Shown here: piece by piece, positions 25,963 through 33,139 of the stretch | How the letters are laid out: every line of letters begins with the position of its first letter | Numbering within the stretch: the first letter of the stretch is position 1 | Assembly (NCBI RefSeq): GCF_014323665.1 | Contig: NZ_JABVEB010000007.1 | Location: 1-64,000 of the forward strand | Direction of reading: 5' to 3' | Origin: Actinomadura sp. HBU206391 | GTDB taxonomy: Bacteria; Actinomycetota; Actinomycetes; Streptosporangiales; Streptosporangiaceae | DNA length: 64,000 nucleotides | The notes under the pieces: generated by a model | What the model was told of the DNA's origin: nothing | The model's input: only the letters and a program-made list of their open reading frames with translations | Databases searched by the model: none | Made by a program: the position numbers and the translations under genes

Positions 25963-26508
25963 TCAGTCTGAGCGTCGTCGGGTCAGGGCGATCCCCGCCA
26001 CCACCAGGGCGGCGAGAGCGGTGCCCAGCGCGATCCACCACCACCCGGAGCTGGAGGAGCCGGACGTCGACGCGCCCGGTCGGGCGGTAGTGGTCACCGC
26101 GGGGGCGGGTGCCGACGAGCCTCCGCCGGCGTCCTGGCCCGACGTGGGGGTGCCCCGGACGGTGAAGCGGTATTCGCCGGTGACGGGATGCCCGTCCACG
26201 GCGACGACCCGCCAGCCGACCTGGTAGACGCCGGGCGCGAGCGATCCGGCCACCTGCTGGGTGACCTTGTTGTCCACAGCCTGTGCGCGACCGGACTCAT
26301 GGCGCCGGCCGGACGCGTCCGTCAGGACCACCTGCGGCAGGATCACCGGGTCGCCGTAGGTCAGCACGATGCGGGCAGGAGGGGACACCGTCGTGCCGGG
26401 CCCGGGAGAGGCCTCTTTCAGCGTGGTGTGCGCGTCGGCGGGAGTGGCGGTGCAGAGCACCAGCGCCACCACCGCCGATGCGGCCCACAGCCGGGCCGGC
26501 CGGATCAC
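25963..26508 (-). CDS. CopC-domain copper-binding protein
   Basis: This 181-residue exported protein has a signal peptide ending at ADA, so that the mature chain begins with His (HTTLKEASPGPG). That N-terminal His is one ligand of the Cu(II) site in CopC. A second conserved His lies in VDGHPVTGEYRF. A Ser/Thr/Ala-rich linker and one C-terminal membrane helix (GWWWIALGTALAALVVAGIA) with a basic tail anchor it. The GTG start overlaps the upstream ycnI-type stop codon by 4 nt, so the two are co-translated. Together they form a typical actinobacterial copper-handling module at the outer face of the membrane. Confidence 0.9.
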   Translation of the reverse strand: MIRPARLWAASAVVALVLCTATPADAHTTLKEASPGPGTTVSPPARIVLTYGDPVILPQVVLTDASGRRHESGRAQAVDNKVTQQVAGSLAPGVYQVGWRVVAVDGHPVTGEYRFTVRGTPTSGQDAGGGSSAPAPAVTTTARPGASTSGSSSSGWWWIALGTALAALVVAGIALTRRRSD

Positions 26509-27260
26509 TGTCGGCTCCGCCCGCGGCGCAGGCCGTAGCCGCCGACCGCCGAACCGATCAGGCCGAGGGCGATGCCGGCCGTGCCGAGCAGCCGGGCCGT
26601 CCCGTCGCTCGCCGTGTCGGAGTCGCGTGCGGTGACCGTCGGGCCCTTGGCCGCGACCGGCTGGGCGGCGGCGCCCTTGGGCGTCAGGCTCAGCACCGGT
26701 GCCGGATGCTCCGGCTCCTGCCCTCCGGTGCCGGGGTCCTGGTCCCACCGGACGACCTCACCGCCGGAGTAGGTCTGCAGGGCCTTGAAGACCATCCGGT
26801 CGGTATCGGTCGGCAGCGGCCCCATGGAGACGTCGAACTCCTGGAACTGACCGGGATCGATCCGGCCGCCGGACCAGGTGATCGTGGCGACCGCCTCGGT
26901 CAGCTCCCCGTCGTGGGACTTGATGGGGGTCGGCAGCTTCTTCTTCTCGACCTTGACCTTCCAGCCGGGCAGCGGGCGTACCGAGACGGACGCGACCGCA
27001 TGGTCCAGCGGCAGGTCGACCTGCAACTTGGTCGTGCCCGCGTCGTCGCGCTCGTTGGGCACGCGGAAGGCGACCTTGGCGTAGCTGCCCTGCTCGGCGG
27101 TGCGGGGGTTCACGGTGACGTGCGCGGCGGCTGCCGTGGCGACGCCGAAGAGAGTGACGGCGGCCAGGCCGGCCACAGCCGCGGCTCGGGAGATGGGTCG
27201 GGCCGCGCCGACACGACCCATACGGAGATGGGACGTGCGGATATGACGAGATGACGACAT
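26505..27260 (-). CDS. YcnI-family (DUF1775) copper-binding membrane-anchored protein
   Basis: This 251-residue protein has a signal peptide (hydrophobic core AAAVAGLAAVTLFGVATAAA) with cleavage just before His in HVTVNP. The YcnI domain follows, with VAFRVPNERDDAGTTKLQV and ITWSGGRIDPGQFQEF. In YcnI proteins the new N-terminal His binds Cu(II). A C-terminal hydrophobic helix and basic tail (GYGLRRGRSRQ) anchor it. The ATG at 27260 is used. It precedes copC with a 4-nt overlap and follows a His-containing membrane protein gene by 89 bp, so all three probably form one operon. Confidence 0.9.
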   Translation of the reverse strand: MSSSRHIRTSHLRMGRVGAARPISRAAAVAGLAAVTLFGVATAAAAHVTVNPRTAEQGSYAKVAFRVPNERDDAGTTKLQVDLPLDHAVASVSVRPLPGWKVKVEKKKLPTPIKSHDGELTEAVATITWSGGRIDPGQFQEFDVSMGPLPTDTDRMVFKALQTYSGGEVVRWDQDPGTGGQEPEHPAPVLSLTPKGAAAQPVAAKGPTVTARDSDTASDGTARLLGTAGIALGLIGSAVGGYGLRRGRSRQ

Positions 27261-27349
27261 GAGAGCTCCGTTCGAACCGATCACGGACGTGATGACAGAC
27301 CGGTTCCCTGCCAGGGAGACCGGCGGCGGTCGGCGCCCAAACCGGTGAG

Positions 27350-27961
27350 TCAGACCAGTGAGAGCGCCGTCGAACGCAGCGGCGGCCCGCGGCGCAGGAG
27401 CACGTGCCGCAGCATCCGGCCGGTCGGCCGGATGGTGACGGCCGTCGTCACCGGGAAGCGAACGGGTCCGATGATCGGGGTCGGCCGGGCGGCGGTGAGC
27501 AGCGCCCGGGCGGGACGACCCGCGAGGGCCGCCACCTGCCGCGTCAGTGTCCACACCGCACGTTCACCGCGCCGCAGCCACAGGGCCGCCAGCAGCGCGG
27601 CGGTGTAGTGCGCCAGCACCATGCTGAGACCGGGCTGGTGCGCCACCAGCGCCGTGACGTGATGGCCGGCGTGTGCGGCGGCCGGCCCTGGGATCGGTGC
27701 GGTCGACTCCAGTGCGGTGGCGGAGAACAGGACGTGCAGCATGAACTGCCCGCCGAGTAGTCCGCCGAAGATGGTCGCGAAGGCCCGTTCATGCCCCGAC
27801 AGCGTCATCGACAGGGCCATGACCCCGGCGAAGCCCACGGCGAGCGCCCAAGGCGCGACCGCCGCGCCGGAGACGACGGTGTGCCCGGTGGCGGCCAGCG
27901 TGACGCACACCGCCGAGAAGACACCCGCGCGGCCTAGACGCAGCAACGGAGGAATGGCCAT
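27350..27961 (-). CDS. Uncharacterised multi-helix membrane protein of the copper module
   Basis: This 203-residue protein has about five hydrophobic helices and no family I can name. Histidine clusters occur in loops, notably HAGHHVTALVAHQ, with further His in GHTVV, SGHERAF and LAHYTAALL. This fits metal handling beside YcnI and CopC, but the role is inferred from position. The basic C-terminal tail is cytoplasmic by the positive-inside rule. The ATG at 27961 is chosen, since longer upstream frames are Arg/Gly-rich and not membrane-like. Confidence 0.7.
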   Translation of the reverse strand: MAIPPLLRLGRAGVFSAVCVTLAATGHTVVSGAAVAPWALAVGFAGVMALSMTLSGHERAFATIFGGLLGGQFMLHVLFSATALESTAPIPGPAAAHAGHHVTALVAHQPGLSMVLAHYTAALLAALWLRRGERAVWTLTRQVAALAGRPARALLTAARPTPIIGPVRFPVTTAVTIRPTGRMLRHVLLRRGPPLRSTALSLV

Positions 27962-28059
27962 GACGCGCCTATATTGCCATCCGCCCGGCGAAGGCGTCAG
28001 CCACCCGCGCGGACGGCAGCGGCCGGTCCGCGGTCCGGCCGGGGGAGACGGTCGTCCGG

Positions 28060-29088
28060 TCAGCCCAGGATCTTCCAGTCGCCGTTCACGACCCCGAGCC
28101 GGTGCTGCTCCTGCGTGGTGTCGGCGGTCATGTAGCCGCTGCTCCAGCGCAGGTCGGAGAAGCGCACGACGACGGTCCCGTTCTGGAAGGTGCCGCCGAC
28201 GACCGTGGTCGTGCGCAGCGCCCGCACCTCGTCCCGCCGGTTGTAGTCGTCCACGTGCGCGACGTGGTAGCGGCACCTGTCCATGGAACCGAACGCCCGG
28301 TCAGCGAAATCCTCCGAGGCGTAACGGGCGCAGATGGAGGTGTCTCCGTTGCCGAGACCCCGCAGCCACGCCTGCATCACCGCTCTGGCCCCGCTGGTGT
28401 CGCCGACTTCCGGCGCTGAGCCGGACCCGGGCTCGGGACCGGGGTCGGTGCCGGATCCACGATCGGAGCCGGAATCGGATCCGGTGTCGGAGCCGGGCCC
28501 CGACCGGCCGTCCGGCCGGGGTGACGAACTGCTCTCCGGGTCTTCGGGCTTGATGGTCTGCGCGCGGGAGGACTCGGTGCTCGGGCCGCCTGAGGACGGG
28601 CCGGCGGATGGGGACACGCTGGGAGGAGCCAGGGGCGTGTTCGGATACCCGAGCGTCGACTGAAGCGCCTGATTGACGCCCTGCTCGGCATCGGCGTTTC
28701 CGGCTCCGGCGGCGCCGGGATCCCGCAGGGCCAGCGCCCCCACGGCGATGAGCATGAGAAGCGATCCCGTGCCGATGATCGCGGCGCGCCGACGCCTCGC
28801 ACCCGCTCGACCCGGCGGCCGGGTCGCCGGATGTGACGAGTCGATGCCCGTCAGGGCGCGAGACCGCGCGGGTTCGGGCCGCGCAGGGCCTCCGTCCTGG
28901 AGCGGCGGTCGCGGCCCCTCCTTCGACGGCTCGGCCGACGGCTCCGGCCCCGCCCCCTCGTATTCGCCTGCCGGGACGAGCAGCGGCTCAGGCGGTGTCT
29001 CCGCTGGGCTCGGAGTTGCGGTCTCGCCCCGCCCGGCATTGGGTTTCGCATGTTTCGCGTGTCTCGCAGCCACATCCGTCTCCCACAT
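28060..29088 (-). CDS. Membrane-anchored protein with Pro/Ser-rich linker and C-terminal NTF2-like domain
   Basis: I recognise no specific family for this 342-residue protein. The first 95 residues are polar and Pro/Glu-rich, followed by a basic stretch (GRAGARRRR) and one membrane helix (AAIIGTGSLLMLIAVGALAL). An extracellular low-complexity linker with Ser/Asp/Gly repeats leads to a compact domain of about 115 residues. That domain (ARAVMQAWLRGLGNGDTSIC to the end) resembles the NTF2/SnoaL or lipoprotein-like alpha+beta folds. The topology is type II. It lies downstream of the M16 peptidase pair on the same strand, after a probable hairpin. Confidence 0.65.
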   Translation of the reverse strand: MWETDVAARHAKHAKPNAGRGETATPSPAETPPEPLLVPAGEYEGAGPEPSAEPSKEGPRPPLQDGGPARPEPARSRALTGIDSSHPATRPPGRAGARRRRAAIIGTGSLLMLIAVGALALRDPGAAGAGNADAEQGVNQALQSTLGYPNTPLAPPSVSPSAGPSSGGPSTESSRAQTIKPEDPESSSSPRPDGRSGPGSDTGSDSGSDRGSGTDPGPEPGSGSAPEVGDTSGARAVMQAWLRGLGNGDTSICARYASEDFADRAFGSMDRCRYHVAHVDDYNRRDEVRALRTTTVVGGTFQNGTVVVRFSDLRWSSGYMTADTTQEQHRLGVVNGDWKILG

Positions 29089-29210
29089 CTCGTTGTGTCC
29101 AATCGGCCCCGGCAGACGCCGGAGGCCGCAGCCGTCCCAGCGCGGAGTCTAGATCGGGAAGATCGGGCATCACAAACAGACAAGGATCTTCCACGACCTT
29201 GTTCGCCTGA

Positions 29211-29225
29211 GCCGCCCGGGGCGGC
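29211..29225. terminator. Short hairpin after the M16 peptidase operon
   Basis: GCCGCC (29211-29216) pairs with GGCGGC (29220-29225) around a 3-nt loop. It lies 6 bp beyond the stop of the second peptidase gene on the minus strand. Confidence 0.4.
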
Positions 29226-29231
29226 GCCGGA

Positions 29232-30602
29232 TCAGGCCTCGGCCGTGACCACGCTGACCTCGGCGAAACCGAGTTCCGCCAGCGGATCCCGGATCTGGTC
29301 CGCGTCGCCGACCGCCACGATGGTCAGCGCGTCCGGGTCGACGTGGGCCGCATAGGCCTCCGCCGCCCGCTGGGGGCTCGTCGCCCGGATCGCGTCGAGA
29401 TGGCGCTGGGGGTGATCCGCGGGCAGATCGCTCGCTGCGGCGTCGGCCAGTTCGGCCGCCACCGCCCGTGCCGTCTCGTAGTTCGCCGGCGCGCGGTCGG
29501 CCAGCGCACTGATCGCCGAGGCGCACTCCTTGCCGGTGATGCCGTCAAGCGCACTGCGCAACGAGGTCAGCGCGTCGGCGACGGCGGGCGCGGTGGCCTC
29601 GGTGTGCACGGCGCCTTCGGCGATGAAGAGCCCGCAGTGCCGCAGCCGCAGCAGCCCGGCCCGCATGCCGTAGGTGTAGCCCTTCTCCTCGCGGAGCACG
29701 GCGTTGAGCCGCGACGTCAGCCCGCCGCCGAGGACGTGCGCCGTCACGGCGAGCGCGGCCCAGTCAGGGTGATCGCGGCCGGGAATCCCGTGGCCGAAGG
29801 ACAACTGGGTCTGGACGGCGCCGGGCCGGTGCACGATCACCACGCGCGGGCCGGGCCCCGGACGGGCCATGTCCGGAGCGGGAAGCGCCGAGCCCGTCGC
29901 CGCGAAGCCGCCCAGGGAAGAGCTGAGCAACCCGTTCACGTCGATCCCGGCGAGATCGCCGGCCGCCACGACGGTGGCCTGCGCGGGCACAATGGACGAG
30001 TAGAACGCACGGACGTCGTCGCCGGTCACGCGGGCGATCGTGTCGGGGTTCCCGCCGGTGGGCCGGGCCGACCGGCTCTCGGCCGGGAACATGACGGCGC
30101 GCAGCTCACGGCGGGCGCGGCTGTGCGGATCCGCGTCCTCCTGAGCGATCTCCTCCAGCCGCTCCCTGGCCAGGCGCCGTACGTCGTCGTCCGCCAGCGC
30201 GGGTGAACCGATCACCGTCGACATCAGGGCGAGCGCGTCCGCGAGGCGGGTCACCGGCACGTCCAGTGCGACTCGCAGCGCGGTCAGGTCCGCGGCCGTG
30301 TTGAGGGTCGCGCCCAGCCGGTCGAACGCGGCGGTCAGCGCGGTGCCACCGCCCGCTTCGGTCCCTTCGAGCAGGGCGCTGGCGGCGAGCGTGGCCACAC
30401 CGTCCAGGCCGGTCGGCTCCCGGCTCGCTCCGGCGTCCAGGACGAGGCGTACGGCCGCCAGCCGCCGATCGGGCAGATGGCTGTGGAAGGTGGTGAGCCC
30501 GTTGCCGAGCCGTCCCTGTTCGGCGGCCGGGAACGTCCACGGCGGCATCGGGCCGGGCGTCGGGCGCGCGGGCGTGCTGTCGGAAAGCGGGGCGGTCTTC
30601 AC
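29232..30602 (-). CDS. M16-family peptidase-like subunit lacking the zinc motif
   Basis: This 456-residue member of the M16 (pitrilysin/processing-peptidase) family keeps the fold, with LGNGLTTFHSHLP, a VLGGGLTSRLN segment and the Arg/Tyr region EEKGYTYGMR. It has no HxxEH where zinc should bind (GLDGVATLAASALLEG replaces it). In bacterial M16B pairs, one subunit is catalytic and the other supplies substrate-binding residues, so this is the non-catalytic partner. Its GTG start overlaps the catalytic gene's stop codon by 4 nt. No signal peptide is visible, so a cytoplasmic peptide-degrading heterodimer is likely. Confidence 0.9.
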   Translation of the reverse strand: MKTAPLSDSTPARPTPGPMPPWTFPAAEQGRLGNGLTTFHSHLPDRRLAAVRLVLDAGASREPTGLDGVATLAASALLEGTEAGGGTALTAAFDRLGATLNTAADLTALRVALDVPVTRLADALALMSTVIGSPALADDDVRRLARERLEEIAQEDADPHSRARRELRAVMFPAESRSARPTGGNPDTIARVTGDDVRAFYSSIVPAQATVVAAGDLAGIDVNGLLSSSLGGFAATGSALPAPDMARPGPGPRVVIVHRPGAVQTQLSFGHGIPGRDHPDWAALAVTAHVLGGGLTSRLNAVLREEKGYTYGMRAGLLRLRHCGLFIAEGAVHTEATAPAVADALTSLRSALDGITGKECASAISALADRAPANYETARAVAAELADAAASDLPADHPQRHLDAIRATSPQRAAEAYAAHVDPDALTIVAVGDADQIRDPLAELGFAEVSVVTAEA

Positions 30603-31855
30603 TCGGCTGCTCCGTAGGTCACGACGGCGCGGGCGCCCGGCGAGAGCCAGCGCGCCGCGACGTTCTTGATGTCGGCGGAGGTGACGGCCGCGGCCCGCGC
30701 GGGCGCGCTGAAGACGCGGGCCGGTTCGCCGAACTGCGTGGCCTGCTGCGACAGGGAGTTGGCCAGCCCGGTGACCGTCTCGGTGCGCTCGAGGAAGCCG
30801 CGTTCGGCGAGCGCGACGGCCCGTGCGGCCTCGTCGTCGTCGGGTCCGCTCGCGGCGAACGCCGTGAGCTCCTCGTCGATGGCCGCGGCGATCGCGTTCG
30901 TGTCGGGCCCCATGGCCTCGACCAGCGCGGCGGACGGGCCCGAGGCGAACCTGATCACGCTGACCCCGAGCTCGGTGGCGATCTCGTCGCGGCGGACCAG
31001 CCGGTCATAGAGCCGGGAACCCGTCCCGCCGCCGAGGATCTCGGCGGCGAGCTCGGCGGCCTCGAGGTCGGAGGTGCCGTCCGGGGGCAGCCGGAACATC
31101 CCGAAGTAACCCGGGGAGGGCACGTCGGCGGTCACGTGCCTGGTGGACAGCTCGGTGATCGGGCCGAGGTGACCGTCCGCGGCGGGCGGTGCGGACGCGC
31201 CGGCCGGCAGCGGGCCGAAGAAGCGCTCGACCGCTGCGAGGGTCTCGTCCGGGTCGACGTCGCCGACGATGGACAGCACCGCGTTGCCCGGCGCGTACCA
31301 GGTCGCGAAGAAGTCCCGGCAGTCGTCGAGCGTGGTGGCGTCGAGGTCCTCCATCGAGCCGATCGGGGTGTGCGCGTACGGGTGGCCGGCGGGGAAGGTG
31401 AGCGCGCACAGGTGCTCGAAGGCGTCCCCGTACGGCACGTTGTCGTAGCGCTGGCGGCGCTCGTTCTTCACCACGTCACGCTGGTTGTCGAGGTTGGCCT
31501 GGGTGAGGGCCGCGGGCAGCGTGCCCATCCGGTCGGCCTCCAGCCAGAGCGCGAGTTCCAGGTGGCTCACCGGAACCGTCTCGAAGTAGTTGGTGCGCTC
31601 GAACGAGGTGGTCGCGTTGAAGGTGGCGCCGGCGCTCTCCATCAGCGCGGCGTGCTCACCCTCGGCGACGTTGCCGGACCCCTGGAACATGAGGTGCTCG
31701 AAGAGGTGGGCGAGCCCTGTACGACCCGGCTGTTCATGCCGCGAGCCGACCGCGTACCAAAGGTTCACTGCCGCCAGCGGCACGACATGGTCCTCGCAGA
31801 CCACCACCCGCAGCCCATTGCCGAGCGTGTGCTCGTGCAGTGGCCGTTCTGCCAC
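30599..31855 (-). CDS. Zinc-dependent M16-family peptidase, catalytic subunit
   Basis: This 418-residue metallopeptidase has the inverted zinc motif HLFEH (H50, E53, H54) in GLAHLFEHLMFQGS, and the distal Glu ligand at about 132 in KNERRQRYDN. N-terminal NGLRVVVCEDH and the central FFATWYAPGNAVLSIVGDV segments are typical. It forms the active half of an M16B heterodimer with the downstream gene product. The GTG start at 31855 is preceded by GGGAGCG. The domain call is strong; the substrate is unknown. Confidence 0.93.
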   Translation of the reverse strand: MAERPLHEHTLGNGLRVVVCEDHVVPLAAVNLWYAVGSRHEQPGRTGLAHLFEHLMFQGSGNVAEGEHAALMESAGATFNATTSFERTNYFETVPVSHLELALWLEADRMGTLPAALTQANLDNQRDVVKNERRQRYDNVPYGDAFEHLCALTFPAGHPYAHTPIGSMEDLDATTLDDCRDFFATWYAPGNAVLSIVGDVDPDETLAAVERFFGPLPAGASAPPAADGHLGPITELSTRHVTADVPSPGYFGMFRLPPDGTSDLEAAELAAEILGGGTGSRLYDRLVRRDEIATELGVSVIRFASGPSAALVEAMGPDTNAIAAAIDEELTAFAASGPDDDEAARAVALAERGFLERTETVTGLANSLSQQATQFGEPARVFSAPARAAAVTSADIKNVAARWLSPGARAVVTYGAAE

Positions 31856-32267
31856 GGATCGCTCCCGTCGGTCGATGCCTACGTCCCCCGACGCGCTCTG
31901 ACTCCTACGTTTCCGAGGACACTGATTCGCGCTTCACCGTACCCGCTCGAGGAGGGTGCCGACCGTCCGTACGGCCGCGCGTTGATCAGCGGGTTCGGCG
32001 GCCGGGCTCGAGGGCGCCCAGAGATCGCCCAGAGATCATCGCACTAGCGCGTCGCGCGGGCGAAGTCGCCCACGAACCGGGCGAGTAGACGGGCGAACAC
32101 GGCCTGATCGGCCGCGGATCACTCGCGCGTGGCGGCCGCGATCGCGCCCCGGCGGAATTCGTGCACCTGTTCCGAGAGCGCGTCACCGGCGGCGGTGCGG
32201 CTCGCCGGATGGCCGAGGACCTGCGGCGACCGGCGGCGTGAGCACCCGCGTCATGGCGGGCCGACGA
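31856..32267. other. Non-coding or unassigned region upstream of the M16 operon
   Basis: This region of about 410 bp must hold the promoter of the peptidase operon. I see an AGAGATCGCCC-type direct duplication near 32022-32040 and no convincing gene. Short frames in it lack ribosome sites and recognisable motifs. Confidence 0.4.
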
Positions 32268-32306
32268 ATATGGGCCCGCCCCGCGTCAGCGGGAGCGGGC
32301 CCATAT
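32268..32306. terminator. 12-bp perfect hairpin after the cold-shock gene
   Basis: ATATGGGCCCGC (32268-32279) pairs perfectly with 32295-32306. On the minus strand it begins 16 bp after the cold-shock stop codon. Confidence 0.7.
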
Positions 32307-32321
32307 CGAAGCCGAGGTGGA

Positions 32322-32525
32322 TCAGATCGCCGTGACCTGCTCCGCCTGAAGGCCCTTGGGGCCCTGCGTGGTGGTGAACTCCACGCGCTGGTTCTCCTCA
32401 AGGCTGCGGTAGCCCGACGAGGTGATCGCCGAGTAGTGCACGAAGACGTCGGCGCTGCCGTCGTCAGGCGCGATGAATCCGAAGCCCTTTTCGGCGTTGA
32501 ACCACTTTACGGTTCCCTGGGACAA
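32322..32525 (-). CDS. Cold-shock domain protein (CspA family)
   Basis: This 67-residue single-stranded nucleic-acid-binding protein has both RNA-binding motifs: RNP1 in [12 protein letters not shown] and RNP2 in DVFVHYSAI. It ends with [13 protein letters not shown], as is normal for the family. I chose the TTG at 32525 because AAGGAGA sits about 6 nt upstream and the length then matches CspA exactly; a TTG at 32540 would add five residues. The gene is monocistronic, with a hairpin after it. The upstream region is AT-richer than its surroundings. Confidence 0.95.
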   Translation of the reverse strand: MSQGTVKWFNAEKGFGFIAPDDGSADVFVHYSAITSSGYRSLEENQRVEFTTTQGPKGLQAEQVTAI

Positions 32526-32914
32526 CTGCTTCTCCTTCAAGAGAGCCTCACCGGACCGTCAAGGTGACGGCCCTGGGCTGCGTAGCGGACCTTTGACTTG
32601 CATCCGCGGAAATCATCCCGGAGAAGCAATACGCCCGCTGCCTGCTAGTTCCGCGAGCGCTTCACAAAGCTCAAACGTACGAGGAAAACATGACTGCAAC
32701 ACGGGCATCATACCCGATGTCGCCCCGTTGGCACGCCGGGCCACAGCGGAACCAGACGCGGACCCCCGTCACGGCCTCTACCTGGGCAAAGTCGTACCCA
32801 TACCAAAGGAATGGGTATGGATATGGGGATTTACCCCGTGTTGGGGAACCCTTGCCCGGAGCCATGCTGGTCTCGTCGGAGGATCCGGCCACACCAAGGA
32901 AGGAGGTGCCGACC
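32526..32914. promoter_or_regulatory. Divergent region between cold-shock and DUF5999 genes
   Basis: This gap of about 390 bp is less GC-rich than its neighbours. It contains a possible alternative start at 32690 (ATG after GAGGAA) that would extend the DUF5999 frame by 75 residues. It also holds the dyads at 32795-32837. A long 5' untranslated region for either gene would fit the cold-shock setting, which is inference. Confidence 0.5.
32795..32837. promoter_or_regulatory. Paired dyads upstream of the DUF5999 gene
   Basis: TACCCAT (32795-32801) and ATGGGTA (32811-32817) form one dyad with a 9-nt spacer. GGGG (32825-32828) and CCCC (32834-32837) around ATTTA form a second. They sit about 80-120 bp before the start codon and could be an operator or an RNA hairpin pair. 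Confidence 0.45.
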
Positions 32915-33109
32915 ATGTGCAATCACAAGCCCGTCTGTCCGTCCGCGGACGCTCTGGACCATGACGCCGCTCGGCTGGTGGCGTTCCACCCGGAACAGGG
33001 GTGGGGCCTGCTCTGCAACGGTGTCGTGGTGTTCGATGACAACGGAGAGCTGCTGCCCGACGGGCGCAGCGTCCCCGCCCACCGGATCGCCGTCATCTCC
33101 GCGGCCTGA
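32915..33109 (+). CDS. DUF5999-family small cysteine-containing protein
   Basis: This 64-residue protein matches the actinobacterial DUF5999 pattern: MCNHKPVCPSADALDHDAAR at the start, HPEQGWGLLCNGVVVFDDNG in the middle, LLPDG near the end. It has three cysteines (2, 8 and one near 33). The function of the family is unknown. AAGGAAGGAGGTG just upstream is an exceptionally strong ribosome site and fixes the ATG at 32915. In-frame extension to 32690 is possible but the extra sequence is not family-like. Small size and strong translation suggest an abundant regulatory or stress peptide. Confidence 0.85.
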   Translation: MCNHKPVCPSADALDHDAARLVAFHPEQGWGLLCNGVVVFDDNGELLPDGRSVPAHRIAVISAA

Positions 33110-33139
33110 GGCCTCGCGTGGCCTCGCCGCGCCCGCCCG

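Noticed and set aside
32110-32240. A minus-strand frame ending in a chemoreceptor-like tail (ALSEQVHEFRRG)
   Set aside because: It is too short and has no upstream receptor sequence, so the resemblance is probably chance.
32671-32922. A small minus-strand gene between the cold-shock and DUF5999 genes
   Set aside because: Its codons overlap the DUF5999 leader dyads, it lacks a good ribosome site and shows no family pattern.
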